A stretch of 64,000 bases of DNA, from positions 309,001 to 373,000 of the forward strand of contig CALSFV010000213.1 in assembly GCA_943737045.1 (NCBI GenBank), written 5' to 3'. The notes below the pieces were generated by a model. It saw nothing but the letters and a program-made list of their open reading frames with translations. It did no database searches and was not told where the DNA came from. Each line of letters opens with the position of its first letter. Within the stretch, counting starts at the first letter, position 1. Of the stretch, positions 21,101-34,284 are shown piece after piece. A program made the translations under genes and the position numbers. The stretch comes from Parapristionchus giblindavisi. Its lineage: Eukaryota > Nematoda > Chromadorea > Rhabditida > Diplogasteridae.

Positions 21101-24100
21101 CAAGATAGATTTTCAGAACCACCCATGGTGTTATATATCATTTGAAAGAGCAAAAAAATCTGAATAAGATAGATCTCAGTTCACCTCGACCCATTAGCTT
21201 TCACACCTGCTACATAGACCGAAGTGTACATTTTGGCTCAAAATAATTCATGACAAGATAGATTTTCAGCAACACCCATGGTGTTATATATCATTTGAAA
21301 GAGGACAAAATTCTGAATAAGACAGATCTCAGTTCACCTCGACCTATTAGCTTTCACACCTGCTACATAGACCGAAGTGTACATTTTGGCTCAAAATAAT
21401 TCATGACAAGATAGATTTTCAGCAACACCCATGGTGTTATATATCATTTGAAAGAGGACAAAATTCTGAATAAGACAGATCTCAGTTCACCTCGACCTAT
21501 TAGCTTTCACACCTGCTACATAGACCGAAGTGTACATTTTGGCTCAAAATAATTCATGACAAGATAGATTTTCTGCAACACCCATGGTGTTATATGTCAT
21601 TTGAAAGAGCAAAAAATTCTGAATAAGATAGATCTCAGTTCTCCTCGACCCATTAGCTTTCACACCTGCTACATAGACCGAAGTGTACATTTTGGCTCAA
21701 AATAATTCATGACAAGATAGATTTTCAGCAACACCCATGATGTTATATGTCATTTGAAAGAGCAACAAATTCTGAATAAGATAGATCTCAGTTCACCTCG
21801 ACCCATAAGCTTTCACACCTGCTACACAGAACGAAGTGTACATTTTGGCTCAAAATAATTCATGACAAGATAGATTTTCAGCAACACCCATGGTGTTATA
21901 TATCATTTGAAAGAGGACAAAATTCTGAATAAGACAGATCTCAGTTCACCTCGACCTATTAGCTTTCACACCTGCTACATAGACCGAAGTGTACATTTTG
22001 GCTCAAAATAATTCATGACAAGATAGATTTTCTGCAACACCCATGGTGTTATATGTCATTTGAAAGAGCAAAAAATTCTGAATAAGATAGATCTCAGTTC
22101 TCCTCGACCCATAAGCTTTCACACCTGCTACATAGACCGAAGTGTACGTTTTCGCTCAAAATAATTCATGACAAGATAGATTTTCAGCAACACCCATGGT
22201 GTTATATGTCATTTGAAAGAGCAAAAAATTCTGAATAAGATAGATCTCAGTTCTCCTCGACCCATAAGCTTTCACACCTGCTACATAGACCGAAGTGTAC
22301 GTTTTCGCTCAAAATAATTCATGACAAGATAGATTTTCAGAACCACCCATGGTGTTATATATCATTTGAAAGAGCAAAAAAATCTGAATAAGATAGATCT
22401 CAGTTCACCTCGACCCATTAGCTTTCACACCTGCTACATAGACCGAAGTGTACATTTTGGCTCAAAATAATTCATGACAAGATGGATTTTCAGCAACACC
22501 CATGGTGTTGTTATATATCATTTGAATGAGGACAAAATTCTGAATAAGATAGATCTCTGTTCACCTCGACCCATTAGCTTTCACACCTGCTACATAGACC
22601 GAAGTGCACATTTTGGCTCAAAATAATTCATGACAAGATATATTTTCAGCAACACCCATGGTGTTATATCTCATTCGAAAGAGCAACAAATTCTGAATAA
22701 GATAGATCTCAGTTCACCTCGACCTATTAGCTTTCACACCTGCTACATAGACCGAAGTGTACATTTTGGCTCAAAATAATTCATGACAAGATAGATTTTC
22801 TGCAACACCCATGGTGTTATATGTCATTTGAAAGAGCAAAAAATTCTGAATAAGATAGATCTCAGTTCTCCTCGACCCATAAGCTTTCACACCTGCTACA
22901 TAGACCGAAGTGTACGTTTTCGCTCAAAATAATTCATGACAAGATAGATTTTCAGCAACACCCATGGTGTTATATGTCATTTGAAAGAGCAAAAAATTCT
23001 GAATAAGATAGATCTCAGTTCTCCTCGACCCATAAGCTTTCACACCTGCTACATAGACCGAAGTGTACGTTTTCGCTCAAAATAATTCATGACAAGATAG
23101 ATTTTCAGAACCACCCATGGTGTTATATATCATTTGAAAGAGCAAAAAAATCTGAATAAGATAGATCTCAGTTCACCTCGACCCATAAGCTTTCACACCT
23201 GCTACATAGACCGAAGTGTACGTTTTCGCTCAAAATAATTCATGACAAGATAGATTTTCAGAACCACCCATGGTGTTATATATCATTTGAAAGAGCAAAA
23301 AAATCTGAATAAGATAGATCTCAGTTCACCTCGACCCATTAGCTTTCACACCTGCTACATAGACCGAAGTGTACATTTTGGCTCAAAATAATTCATGACA
23401 AGATGGATTTTCAGCAACACCCATGGTGTTGTTATATATCATTTGAATGAGGACAAAATTCTGAATAAGATAGATCTCTGTTCACCTCGACCCATTAGCT
23501 TTCACACCTGCTACATAGACCGAAGTGCACATTTTGGCTCAAAATAATTCATGACAAGATATATTTTCAGCAACACCCATGGTGTTATATCTCATTCGAA
23601 AGATCAACAAATTCTGAATAAGATAGATCTCAGTTCACCTCGACCTATTAGCTTTCACACCTGCTACATAGACCGAAGTGTACATTTTGGCTCAAATAAT
23701 TCATGACAAGATAGATTTTCAGCAACACCCATGGTGTTATATGTCATTTGAAAGAGCAACAAATTCTGAATAAGATAGATCTCAGTTCACCTCGACCCAT
23801 AAGTTTTCACACCTGCTACACAGAACGAAGTGTACATTTTGGCTCAAAATAATTCATGACAAGATAGATTTTCAGCAACACCCATGGTGTTATATGTCAT
23901 TTGAAAGAGCAACAAATTCTGAATAAGATAGATCTCAGTTCACCTCGACCCATAAGCTTTCACACCTGCTACACAGAACGAAGTGTACATTTTGGCTCAA
24001 AATAATTCATGACAAGATAGATTTTCAGCAACACCCATGGTGTTATATGTCATTTGAAAGAGGACAAAATTCTGAATAAGACAGATCTCAGTTCACCTCG

Positions 24101-27100
24101 ACCTATTAGGTTTCACACCTGCTACATAGACCGAAGTGTACATTTTGGCTCAAAATAATTCATGACAAGATAGATTTTCAGCAACACCCATGGTGTTATA
24201 TGTCATTTGAAAGAGCAAAAAATTCTGAATAAGATAGATCTCAGTTCACCTCGACCCATAAGCTTTCACACCTGCTACATAGACCGAAGTGTACGTTTTC
24301 GCTCAAAATAATTCATGACAAGATAGATTTTCAGAACCACCCATGGTGTTATATATCATTTGAAAGAGCAAAAAATCTGAATAAGATAGATCTCAGTTCA
24401 CCTCGACCCATAAGCTTTCACACCTGCTACACAGAACGAAGTGTACATTTTGGCTCAAAATAATTCATGACAAGATAGATTTTCAGCAACACCCATGGTG
24501 TTATATGTCATTTGAAAGAGGACAAAATTCTGAATAAGACAGATCTCAGTTCACCTCGACCTATTAGGTTTCACACCTGCTACATAGACCGAAGTGTACA
24601 TTTTGGCTCAAAATAATTCATGACAAGATAGATTTTCAGCAACACCCATGGTGTTATATGTCATTTGAAAGAGCAAAAAATTCTGAATAAGATAGATCTC
24701 AGTTCACCTCGACCCATAAGCTTTCACACCTGCTACATAGACCGAAGTGTACGTTTTCGCTCAAAATAATTCATGACAAGATAGATTTTCAGAACCACCC
24801 ATGGTGTTATATATCATTTGAAAGAGCAAAAAATCTGAATAAGATAGATCTCAGTTCACCTCGACCCATAAGCTTTCACACCTGCTACACAGAACGAAGT
24901 GTACATTTTGGCTCAAAATAATTCATGACAAGATAGATTTTCAGCAACACCCATGGTGTTATATATCATTTGAAAGAGGACAAAATTCTGAATAAGATAG
25001 ATCTCAGTTCACCTCGACCCATTAGCTTTCACACCTGCTACATAGACCGAAGTGTACTTTTTGGCTCAAAATAATTCATGACAAGATAGATTTTCAGCAA
25101 CACCCATGGTGTTATATGTCATTTGAAAGAGCAACAAATTCTGAATAAGATAGATCTCAGTTCACCTCGACCCATAAGCTTTCACACCTGCTACACAGAA
25201 CGAAGTGTACATTTTGGCTCAAAATAATTCATGACAAGATAGATTTTCAGCAACACCCATGGTGTTATATGTCATTTGAAAGAGGACAAAATTCTGAATA
25301 AGACAGATCTCAGTTCACCTCGACCTATTAGGTTTCACACCTGCTACATAGACCGAAGTGTACATTTTGGCTCAAAATAATTCATGACAAGATAGATTTT
25401 CAGCAACACCCATGGTGTTATATGTCATTTGAAAGAGCAAAAAATTCTGAATAAGATAGATCTCAGTTCACCTCGACCCATAAGCTTTCACACCTGCTAC
25501 ATAGACCGAAGTGTACGTTTTCGCTCAAAATAATTCATGACAAGATAGATTGTCAGCAACACCCATGGTGTTATATGTCATTTGAAAGAGCAAAAAAATC
25601 TGAATAAGATAGATCTCAGTTCACCTCGACCCATTAGCTTTCACACCTACTACATAGACCGAAGTGTACATTTTGGCTCAAAATAATTCATGACAAGATA
25701 GATTTTCAGCAACACCCATGGTGCTATATATCATTTGAAAGAGCAAAAAATTCTGAATAAGATAGATCTCAGTTCACCTCAACCCATTAGCTTTCACACC
25801 TGCTACATAGACCGAAGTGTACATTTTGGCTCAAAATAATTCATGACAAGATAGATTTTCAGCAACACCCATGGTGTTATATATCATTTGAAAGAGGACA
25901 AAATTCTGAATAAGATAGATCTCAGTTCACCTCGACCCATTAGCTTTCACACCTGCTACATAGACCGAAGTGTACATTTTGGCTCAAAATAATTCATGAC
26001 AAGATAGATTTTCAGCAACACCCATGGTGTTATATATCATTTGAAAGAGCAAAAAAAATCTGAATAAGATAGATCTCAGTTCTCCTCGACCCATAAGCTT
26101 TCACACCTGCTACACAGAACGAAGTGTACATTTTGGCTCAAAATAATTCATGACAAGATAGATTTTCAGCAACACCCATGGTGTTATATGTCATTTGAAA
26201 GAGCAAAAAAATAAGAATAAGATAGATCTCAGTTAACCTCGACCCATTAGCTTTCACACCTGCTACATAGACCGAAGTGTACATTTTGGCTCAAAATAAT
26301 TCATGACAAGATAGATTTTCAGAACCACCCATGGTGTTATATATCATTTGAAAGAGCAAAAAATTCTGAATAAGATAGATCTCAGTTCACCTCGACCCAT
26401 TAGCTTTCACACCTGCTACATAGACCGAAGTGTACATTTTGGCTCAAAATAATTCATGACAAGATAGATTTTCAGCAACACCCATGGTGTTATATATCAT
26501 TTGAAAGAGGACAAAATTCTGAATAAGACAGATCTCAGTTCACCTCGACCTATTAGCTTTCACACCTGCTACATAGACCGAAGTGTACATTTTGGCTCAA
26601 AATAATTCATGACAAGATAGATTTTCTGCAACACCCATGGTGTTATATGTCATTTGAAAGAGCAAAAAATTCTGAATAAGATTGATCTCAGTTCTCCTCG
26701 ACCCATTAGCTTTCACACCTGCTACATAGACCGAAGTGTACATTTTGGCTCAAAACAATTCATGACAAGATAGATTTTCAGCAACACCCATGATGTTATA
26801 TGTCATTTGAAAGAGCAACAAATTCTGAATAAGATAGATCTCAGTTCACCTCGACCCATAAGCTTTCACACCTGCTACACAGAACGAAGTGTACATTTTG
26901 GCTCAAAATAATTCATGACAAGATAGATTTTCAGCAACACCCATGGTGTTATATATCATTTGAAAGAGGACAAAATTCTGAATAAGACAGATCTCAGTTC
27001 ACCTCGACCTATTAGCTTTCACACCTGCTACATAGACCGAAGTGTACATTTTGGCTCAAAATAATTCATGACAAGATAGATTTTCTGCAACACCCATGGT

Positions 27101-30100
27101 GTTATATGTCATTTGAAAGAGCAAAAAATTCTGAATAAGATAGATCTCAGTTCTCCTCGACCCATAAGCTTTCACACCTGCTACATAGACCGAAGTGTAC
27201 GTTTTCGCTCAAAATAATTCATGACAAGATAGATTTTCAGCAACACCCATGGTGTTATATGTCATTTGAAAGAGCAAAAAATTCTGAATAAGATAGATCT
27301 CAGTTCTCCTCGACCCATAAGCTTTCACACCTGCTACATAGACCGAAGTGTACGTTTTCGCTCAAAATAATTCATGACAAGATAGATTTTCAGAACCACC
27401 CATGGTGTTATATATCATTTGAAAGAGCAAAAAAATCTGAATAAGATAGATCTCAGTTCACCTCGACCCATAAGCTTTCACACCTGCTACATAGACCGAA
27501 GTGTACGTTTTCGCTCAAAATAATTCATGACAAGATAGATTTTCAGAACCACCCATGGTGTTATATATCATTTGAAAGAGCAAAAAAATCTGAATAAGAT
27601 AGATCTCAGTTCACCTCGACCCATTAGCTTTCACACCTGCTACATAGACCGAAGTGTACATTTTGGCTCAAAATAATTCATGACAAGATGGATTTTCAGC
27701 AACACCCATGGTGTTGTTATATATCATTTGAATGAGGACAAAATTCTGAATAAGATAGATCTCTGTTCACCTCGACCCATTAGCTTTCACACCTGCTACA
27801 TAGACCGAAGTGCACATTTTGGCTCAAAATAATTCATGACAAGATATATTTTCAGCAACACCCATGGTGTTATATCTCATTCGAAAGAGCAACAAATTCT
27901 GAATAAGATAGATCTCAGTTCACCTCGACCTATTAGCTTTCACACCTGCTACATAGACCGAAGTGTACATTTTGGCCCAAATAATTCATGACAAGATAGA
28001 TTTTCAGCAACACCCATGGTGTTATATGTCATTTGAAAGAGCAACAAATTCTGAATAAGATAGATCTCAGTTCACCTCGACCCATAAGTTTTCACACCTG
28101 CTACACAGAACGAAGTGTACATTTTGGCTCAAAATAATTCATGACAAGATAGATTTTCAGCAACACCCATGGTGTTATATGTCATTTGAAAGAGCAACAA
28201 ATTCTGAATAAGATAGATCTCAGTTCACCTCGACCCATAAGCTTTCACACCTGCTACACAGAACGAAGTGTACATTTTGGCTCAAAATAATTCATGACAA
28301 GATAGATTTTCAGCAACACCCATGGTGTTATATGTCATTTGAAAGAGGACAAAATTCTGAATAAGACAGATCTCAGTTCACCTCGACCTATTAGGTTTCA
28401 CACCTGCTACATAGACCGAAGTGTACATTTTGGCTCAAAATAATTCATGACAAGATAGATTTTCAGCAACACCCATGGTGTTATATGTCATTTGAAAGAG
28501 CAAAAAATTCTGAATAAGATAGATCTCAGTTCACCTCGACCCATAAGCTTTCACACCTGCTACATAGACCGAAGTGTACGTTTTCGCTCAAAATAATTCA
28601 TGACAAGATAGATTTTCAGAACCACCCATGGTGTTATATATCATTTGAAAGAGCAAAAAATCTGAATAAGATAGATCTCAGTTCACCTCGACCCATAAGC
28701 TTTCACACCTGCTACACAGAACGAAGTGTACATTTTGGCTCAAAATAATTCATGACAAGATAGATTTTCAGCAACACCCATGGTGTTATATATCATTTGA
28801 AAGAGGACAAAATTCTGAATAAGATAGATCTCAGTTCACCTCGACCCATTAGCTTTCACACCTGCTACATAGACCGAAGTGTACTTTTTGGCTCAAAATA
28901 ATTCATGACAAGATAGATTTTCAGCAACACCCATGGTGTTATATGTCATTTGAAAGAGCAACAAATTCTGAATAAGATAGATCTCAGTTCACCTCGACCC
29001 ATAAGCTTTCACACCTGCTACACAGAACGAAGTGTACATTTTGGCTCAAAATAATTCATGACAAGATAGATTTTCAGCAACACCCATGGTGTTATATGTC
29101 ATTTGAAAGAGGACAAAATTCTGAATAAGACAGATCTCAGTTCACCTCGACCTATTAGGTTTCACACCTGCTACATAGACCGAAGTGTACATTTTGGCTC
29201 AAAATAATTCATGACAAGATAGATTTTCAGCAACACCCATGGTGTTATATGTCATTTGAAAGAGCAAAAAATTCTGAATAAGATAGATCTCAGTTCACCT
29301 CGACCCATAAGCTTTCACACCTGCTACATAGACCGAAGTGTACGTTTTCGCTCAAAATAATTCATGACAAGATAGATTGTCAGCAACACCCATGGTGTTA
29401 TATGTCATTTGAAAGAGCAAAAAAATCTGAATAAGATAGATCTCAGTTCACCTCGACCCATTAGCTTTCACACCTACTACATAGACCGAAGTGTACATTT
29501 TGGCTCAAAATAATTCATGACAAGATAGATTTTCAGCAACACCCATGGTGCTATATATCATTTGAAAGAGCAAAAAATTCTGAATAAGATAGATCTCAGT
29601 TCACCTCAACCCATTAGCTTTCACACCTGCTACATAGACCGAAGTGTACATTTTGGCTCAAAATAATTCATGACAAGATAGATTTTCAGCAACACCCATG
29701 GTGTTATATATCATTTGAAAGAGGACAAAATTCTGAATAAGATAGATCTCAGTTCACCTCGACCCATTAGCTTTCACACCTGCTACATAGACCGAAGTGT
29801 ACATTTTGGCTCAAAATAATTCATGACAAGATAGATTTTCAGCAACACCCATGGTGTTATATATCATTTGAAAGAGCAAAAAAAATCTGAATAAGATAGA
29901 TCTCAGTTCACCTCGACCCATAAGCTTTCACACCTGCTACACAGAACGAAGTGTACATTTTGGCTCAAAATAATTCATGACAAGATAGATTTTCAGCAAC
30001 ACCCATGGTGTTATATATCATTTGAAAGAGGACAAAATTCTGAATAAGATAGATCTCAGTTCACCTCGACCCATTAGCTTTCACACCTGCTACATAGACC

Positions 30101-31839
30101 GAAGTGTACTTTTTGGCTCAAAATAATTCATGACAAGATAGATTTTCAGCAACACCCATGGTGTTATATGTCATTTGAAAGAGCAACAAATTCTGAATAA
30201 GATAGATCTCAGTTCACCTCGACCCATAAGCTTTCACACCTGCTACACAGAACGAAGTGTACATTTTGGCTCAAAATAATTCATGACAAGATAGATTTTC
30301 AGCAACACCCATGGTGTTATATGTCATTTGAAAGAGGACAAAATTCTGAATAAGACAGATCTCAGTTCACCTCGACCTATTAGGTTTCACACCTGCTACA
30401 TAGACCGAAGTGTACATTTTGGCTCAAAATAATTCATGACAAGATAGATTTTCAGCAACACCCATGGTGTTATATGTCATTTGAAAGAGCAAAAAATTCT
30501 GAATAAGATAGATCTCAGTTCACCTCGACCCATAAGCTTTCACACCTGCTACATAGACCGAAGTGTACGTTTTCGCTCAAAATAATTCATGACAAGATAG
30601 ATTGTCAGCAACACCCATGGTGTTATATGTCATTTGAAAGAGCAAAAAAATCTGAATAAGATAGATCTCAGTTCACCTCGACCCATTAGCTTTCACACCT
30701 ACTACATAGACCGAAGTGTACATTTTGGCTCAAAATAATTCATGACAAGATAGATTTTCAGCAACACCCATGGTGCTATATATCATTTGAAAGAGCAAAA
30801 AATTCTGAATAAGATAGATCTCAGTTCACCTCAACCCATTAGCTTTCACACCTGCTACATAGACCGAAGTGTACATTTTGGCTCAAAATAATTCATGACA
30901 AGATAGATTTTCAGCAACACCCATGGTGTTATATATCATTTGAAAGAGGACAAAATTCTGAATAAGATAGATCTCAGTTCACCTCGACCCATTAGCTTTC
31001 ACACCTGCTACATAGACCGAAGTGTACATTTTGGCTCAAAATAATTCATGACAAGATAGATTTTCAGCAACACCCATGGTGTTATATATCATTTGAAAGA
31101 GCAAAAAAAATCTGAATAAGATAGATCTCAGTTCACCTCGACCCATTAGCTTTCACACCTGCTACATAGACCGAAGTGTACATTTTGGCTCAAAATAATT
31201 CATGACAAGATAGATTTTCAGCAACACCCATGGTGTTATATGTCATTTGAAAGAGCAACAAATTCTGAATAAGATAGCTCAAAATAATTCATGACAAGAT
31301 AGATTTTCAGCAACACCCTCTGAATAAGATAGATCTCAGTTCACCTCGACCCATAAGCTTTCACACCTGCTACACAGAACGAAGTGTACATTTTGGCTCA
31401 AAATAATTCATGACAAGATAGATTTTCAGCAACACCCATGGTGTTATATATCATTTGAAAGAGGACAAAATTCTGAATAAGATAGATCTCAGTTCACCTC
31501 GACCCATTAGCTTTCACACCTGCTACATAGACCGAAGTGTACTTTTTGGCTCAAAATAATTCATGACAAGATAGATTTTCAGCAACACCCATGGTGTTAT
31601 ATGTCATTTGAAAGAGCAACAAATTCTGAATAAGATAGATCTCAGTTCACCTCGACCCATAAGCTTTCACACCTGCTACACAGAACGAAGTGTACATTTT
31701 GGCTCAAAATAATTCATGACAAGATAGATTTTCAGCAACACCCATGGTGTTATATGTCATTTGAAAGAGGACAAAATTCTGAATAAGACAGATCTCAGTT
31801 CACCTCGACCTATTAGGTTTCACACCTGCTACATAGACC

Positions 31840-32206
31840 ATTTGCCAACCTGTATCAAATATGTTTCAAGGAGCTGACCCAGCTATGACTAGGGTATCAC
31901 TCAGATTCAATTCAATCTGTACAATTCTGTCTCTCTCTTAATTCTGGTTATGAGAAGATGTTCTCGCCAGGGCGTTAATTGATTGTTATCAGTAGCGTGA
32001 GTTGAGACTAAGGGGCTTGTCCCATAACAAAGAATTGGAAGGCAATGATCGGTGCACAGGTAGCTTAATGGTAGAGCAATGCCCCGGATAGGCAGAGGTC
32101 GTGGGTTCGACTCCCTCCTTGTGCCAATCATTTGCCAACCTGTATCAAATATGTTTCAAGGAGCTGACCCAGCTATGACTAGGGTATCACTCAGATTCAA
32201 TTCAAT
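31840..32206 (-). mobile_element. Miniature LTR-like (TRIM/SMART-like) element, 367 bp
   Basis: Two identical 77-bp direct repeats (31840-31916 and 32130-32206) bracket 213 bp, and the whole is flanked by AGACC on both sides (31835-31839 and 32207-32211). The uninterrupted satellite has ATAGACCGAAG once, so this is a 5-bp target duplication as made by LTR integrases. On the minus strand, 3 nt after the 5' repeat, TGG starts a complete antisense tRNA-like sequence (primer-binding-site position), and a purine tract lies 8 nt before the 3' repeat. No coding capacity. A 1.27-copy tandem SINE is the alternative reading. Confidence 0.7.
32054..32125 (+). tRNA. tRNA-like cloverleaf with unusual anticodon loop
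   Basis: The 72 nt fold as a tRNA. Acceptor GCACAGG pairs with CTTGTGC (one G-U). The D arm is GCTTAATGGTAGAGC. The anticodon stem ATGCC/GGCAG has one mismatch. The T arm GTGGGTTCGACTCCCTC has a canonical TTCGACT loop and one mismatch. The B box GGTTCGACTCC is perfect. The anticodon loop CCGGATA would give GGA (Ser), but it has C at position 33 and the short variable arm is wrong for tRNA-Ser, so it is probably not a functional decoding tRNA. It lies antisense within the LTR-like element. Confidence 0.55.
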
Positions 32207-34263
32207 AGACCGAAGTGTACATTTTGGCTCAAAATAATTCATGACAAGATAGATTTTCAGCAACACCCATGGTGTTATATGTCATTTGAAAGAGCAAAAA
32301 ATTCTGAATAAGATAGATCTCAGTTCACCTCGACCCATAAGCTTTCACACCTGCTACATAGACCGAAGTGTACGTTTTCGCTCAAAATAATTCATGACAA
32401 GATAGATTGTCAGCAACACCCATGGTGTTATATGTCATTTGAAAGAGCAAAAAATTCTGAATAAGATAGATCTCAGTTCACCTCAACCCATTAGCTTTCA
32501 CACCTGCTACATAGACCGAAGTGTACATTTTGGCTCAAAATAATTCATGACAAGATAGATTTTCAGCAACACCCATGGTGTTATATATCATTTGAAAGAG
32601 GACAAAATTCTGAATAAAATAGATCTCAGTTCACCTCGACCCATTAGCTTTCACACCTGCTACATAGACCGAAGTGTACATTTTGGCTCAAAATAATTCA
32701 TGACAAGATAGATTTTCAGAACCACCCATGGTGTTATATATCATTTGAAAGAGCAAAAAAAATCTGAATAAGATAGATCTCAGTTCACCTCGACCCATAA
32801 GCTTTCACACCTGCTACACAGAACGAAGTGTACATTTTGGCTCAAAATAATTCATGACAAGATAGATTTTCAGCAACACCCATGGTGTTATATGTCATTT
32901 GAAAGAGCAACAAATTCTGAATAAGATAGATCTCTGTTCACCTCGACCCATAAGCTTTCACACCTGCTACACAGAACGAAGTGTACATTTTGGCTCAAAA
33001 TAATTCATGACAAGATAGATTTTCAGCAACACCCATGGTGTTATATATCATTTGAAAGAAGACAAAATTCTGAATAAGACAGATCTCAGTTCACCTCGAC
33101 CTATTAGCTTTCACACCTGCTACATAGACCGAAGTGTACATTTTGGCTCAAAATAATTCATGACAAGATAGATTTTCAGCAACACCCATGGTGTTATATA
33201 TCATTTGAAAGAGGACAAAATTCTGAATAAGACAGATCTCAGTTCACCTCGACCTATTAGCTTTCACACCTGCTACATAGACCGAAGTGTACATTTTGGC
33301 TCAAAATAATTCATGACAAGATAGATTTTCAGCAACACCCATGGTGTTATATATCATTTGAAAGAGCAAAAAAAATCTGAATAAGATCGATCTCAGTTCA
33401 CCTCGACCCATTAGCTTTCACACCTGCTACATAGACCGAAGTGTACATTTTGGCTCAAAATAATTCATGACAAGATAGATTTTCAGCAACACCCATGGTG
33501 TTATATGTCATTTGAAAGAGCAACAAATTCTGAATAAGATAGATCTCAGTTCACCTCGACCCATAAGCTTTCACACCTGCTACACAGAACGAAGTGTACA
33601 TTTTGTCTCAAAATAATTCATGACAAGATAGATTTTCAGCAACACCCATGGTGTTATATATCATTTGAAAGAGGGCAAAATTCTGAATAAAATAGATCTC
33701 AGTTCACCTCGACCCATTAGCTTTCACACCTGCTACATAGACCGAAGTGTACATTTTGGCTCAAAATAATTCATGACAAGATAGATTTTCAGAACCACCC
33801 ATGGTGTTATATATCATTTGAAAGAGCAAAAAAAATCTGAATAAGATAGATCTCAGTTCACCTCGACCCATAAGCTTTCACACCTGCTACACAGAACGAA
33901 GTGTACATTTTGGCTCAAAATAATTCATGACAAGATAGATTTTCAGCAACACCCATGGTGTTATATGTCATTTGAAAGAGCAACAAATTCTGAATAAGAA
34001 AGATCTCTGTTCACCTCGACCCATAAGCTTTCACACCTGCTACACAGAACGAAGTGTACATTTTGGCTCAAAATAATTCATGACAAGATAGATTTTCAGC
34101 AACACCCATGGTGTTATATATCATTTGAAAGAGCAAAAAAATCTGAATAAGATAGATCTCAGTTCACCTCGACCCATTAGCTTTCACACCTGCTACATAG
34201 ACCGAAGTGTACATTTTGGCTCAAAATAATTCATGACAAGATAGATTTTCAGCAACACCCATG

Positions 34264-34284
34264 ACATAAAATGACATATAACAC
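34264..34284. other. 21-bp spacer at the palindrome centre
   Basis: CAGCAACACCCATG ends the left arm at 34263 and CATGGGTGTTGCTG starts the right arm at 34285. The junction contains a direct 8-bp repeat ATGACATA at 34261-34268 and 34271-34278. The spacer is partly satellite sequence in the right-arm orientation, so the turn happened within one monomer. Confidence 0.85.

Larger units (their letters stand above)
18168..34263 (-). repeat. 153-bp satellite array, minus orientation
   Basis: About 103 monomers read as the reverse complement of the plus arrays. Higher-order structure is clear. Marker GATGGATTTTCAG occurs at 22481, 23402 and 27687 (921 and 4285 bp apart, 6 and 28 monomers). Marker TATTAGGTTTCAC occurs at 24104, 24562, 25326, 28389, 29153, 30379 and 31811. 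A segment of about 4.3 kb is therefore duplicated inside the array. A scrambled short monomer lies at about 31277-31320. The LTR-like element interrupts the array at 31840. Confidence 0.95.

Noticed and set aside
31907..32131. 74-codon minus-strand ORF (and its mirror 35957-36181)
   Set aside because: It is the antisense of the tRNA-like sequence plus the LTR-like repeat; the NPRPLPIRG-type text is what antisense tRNAs commonly give when translated.
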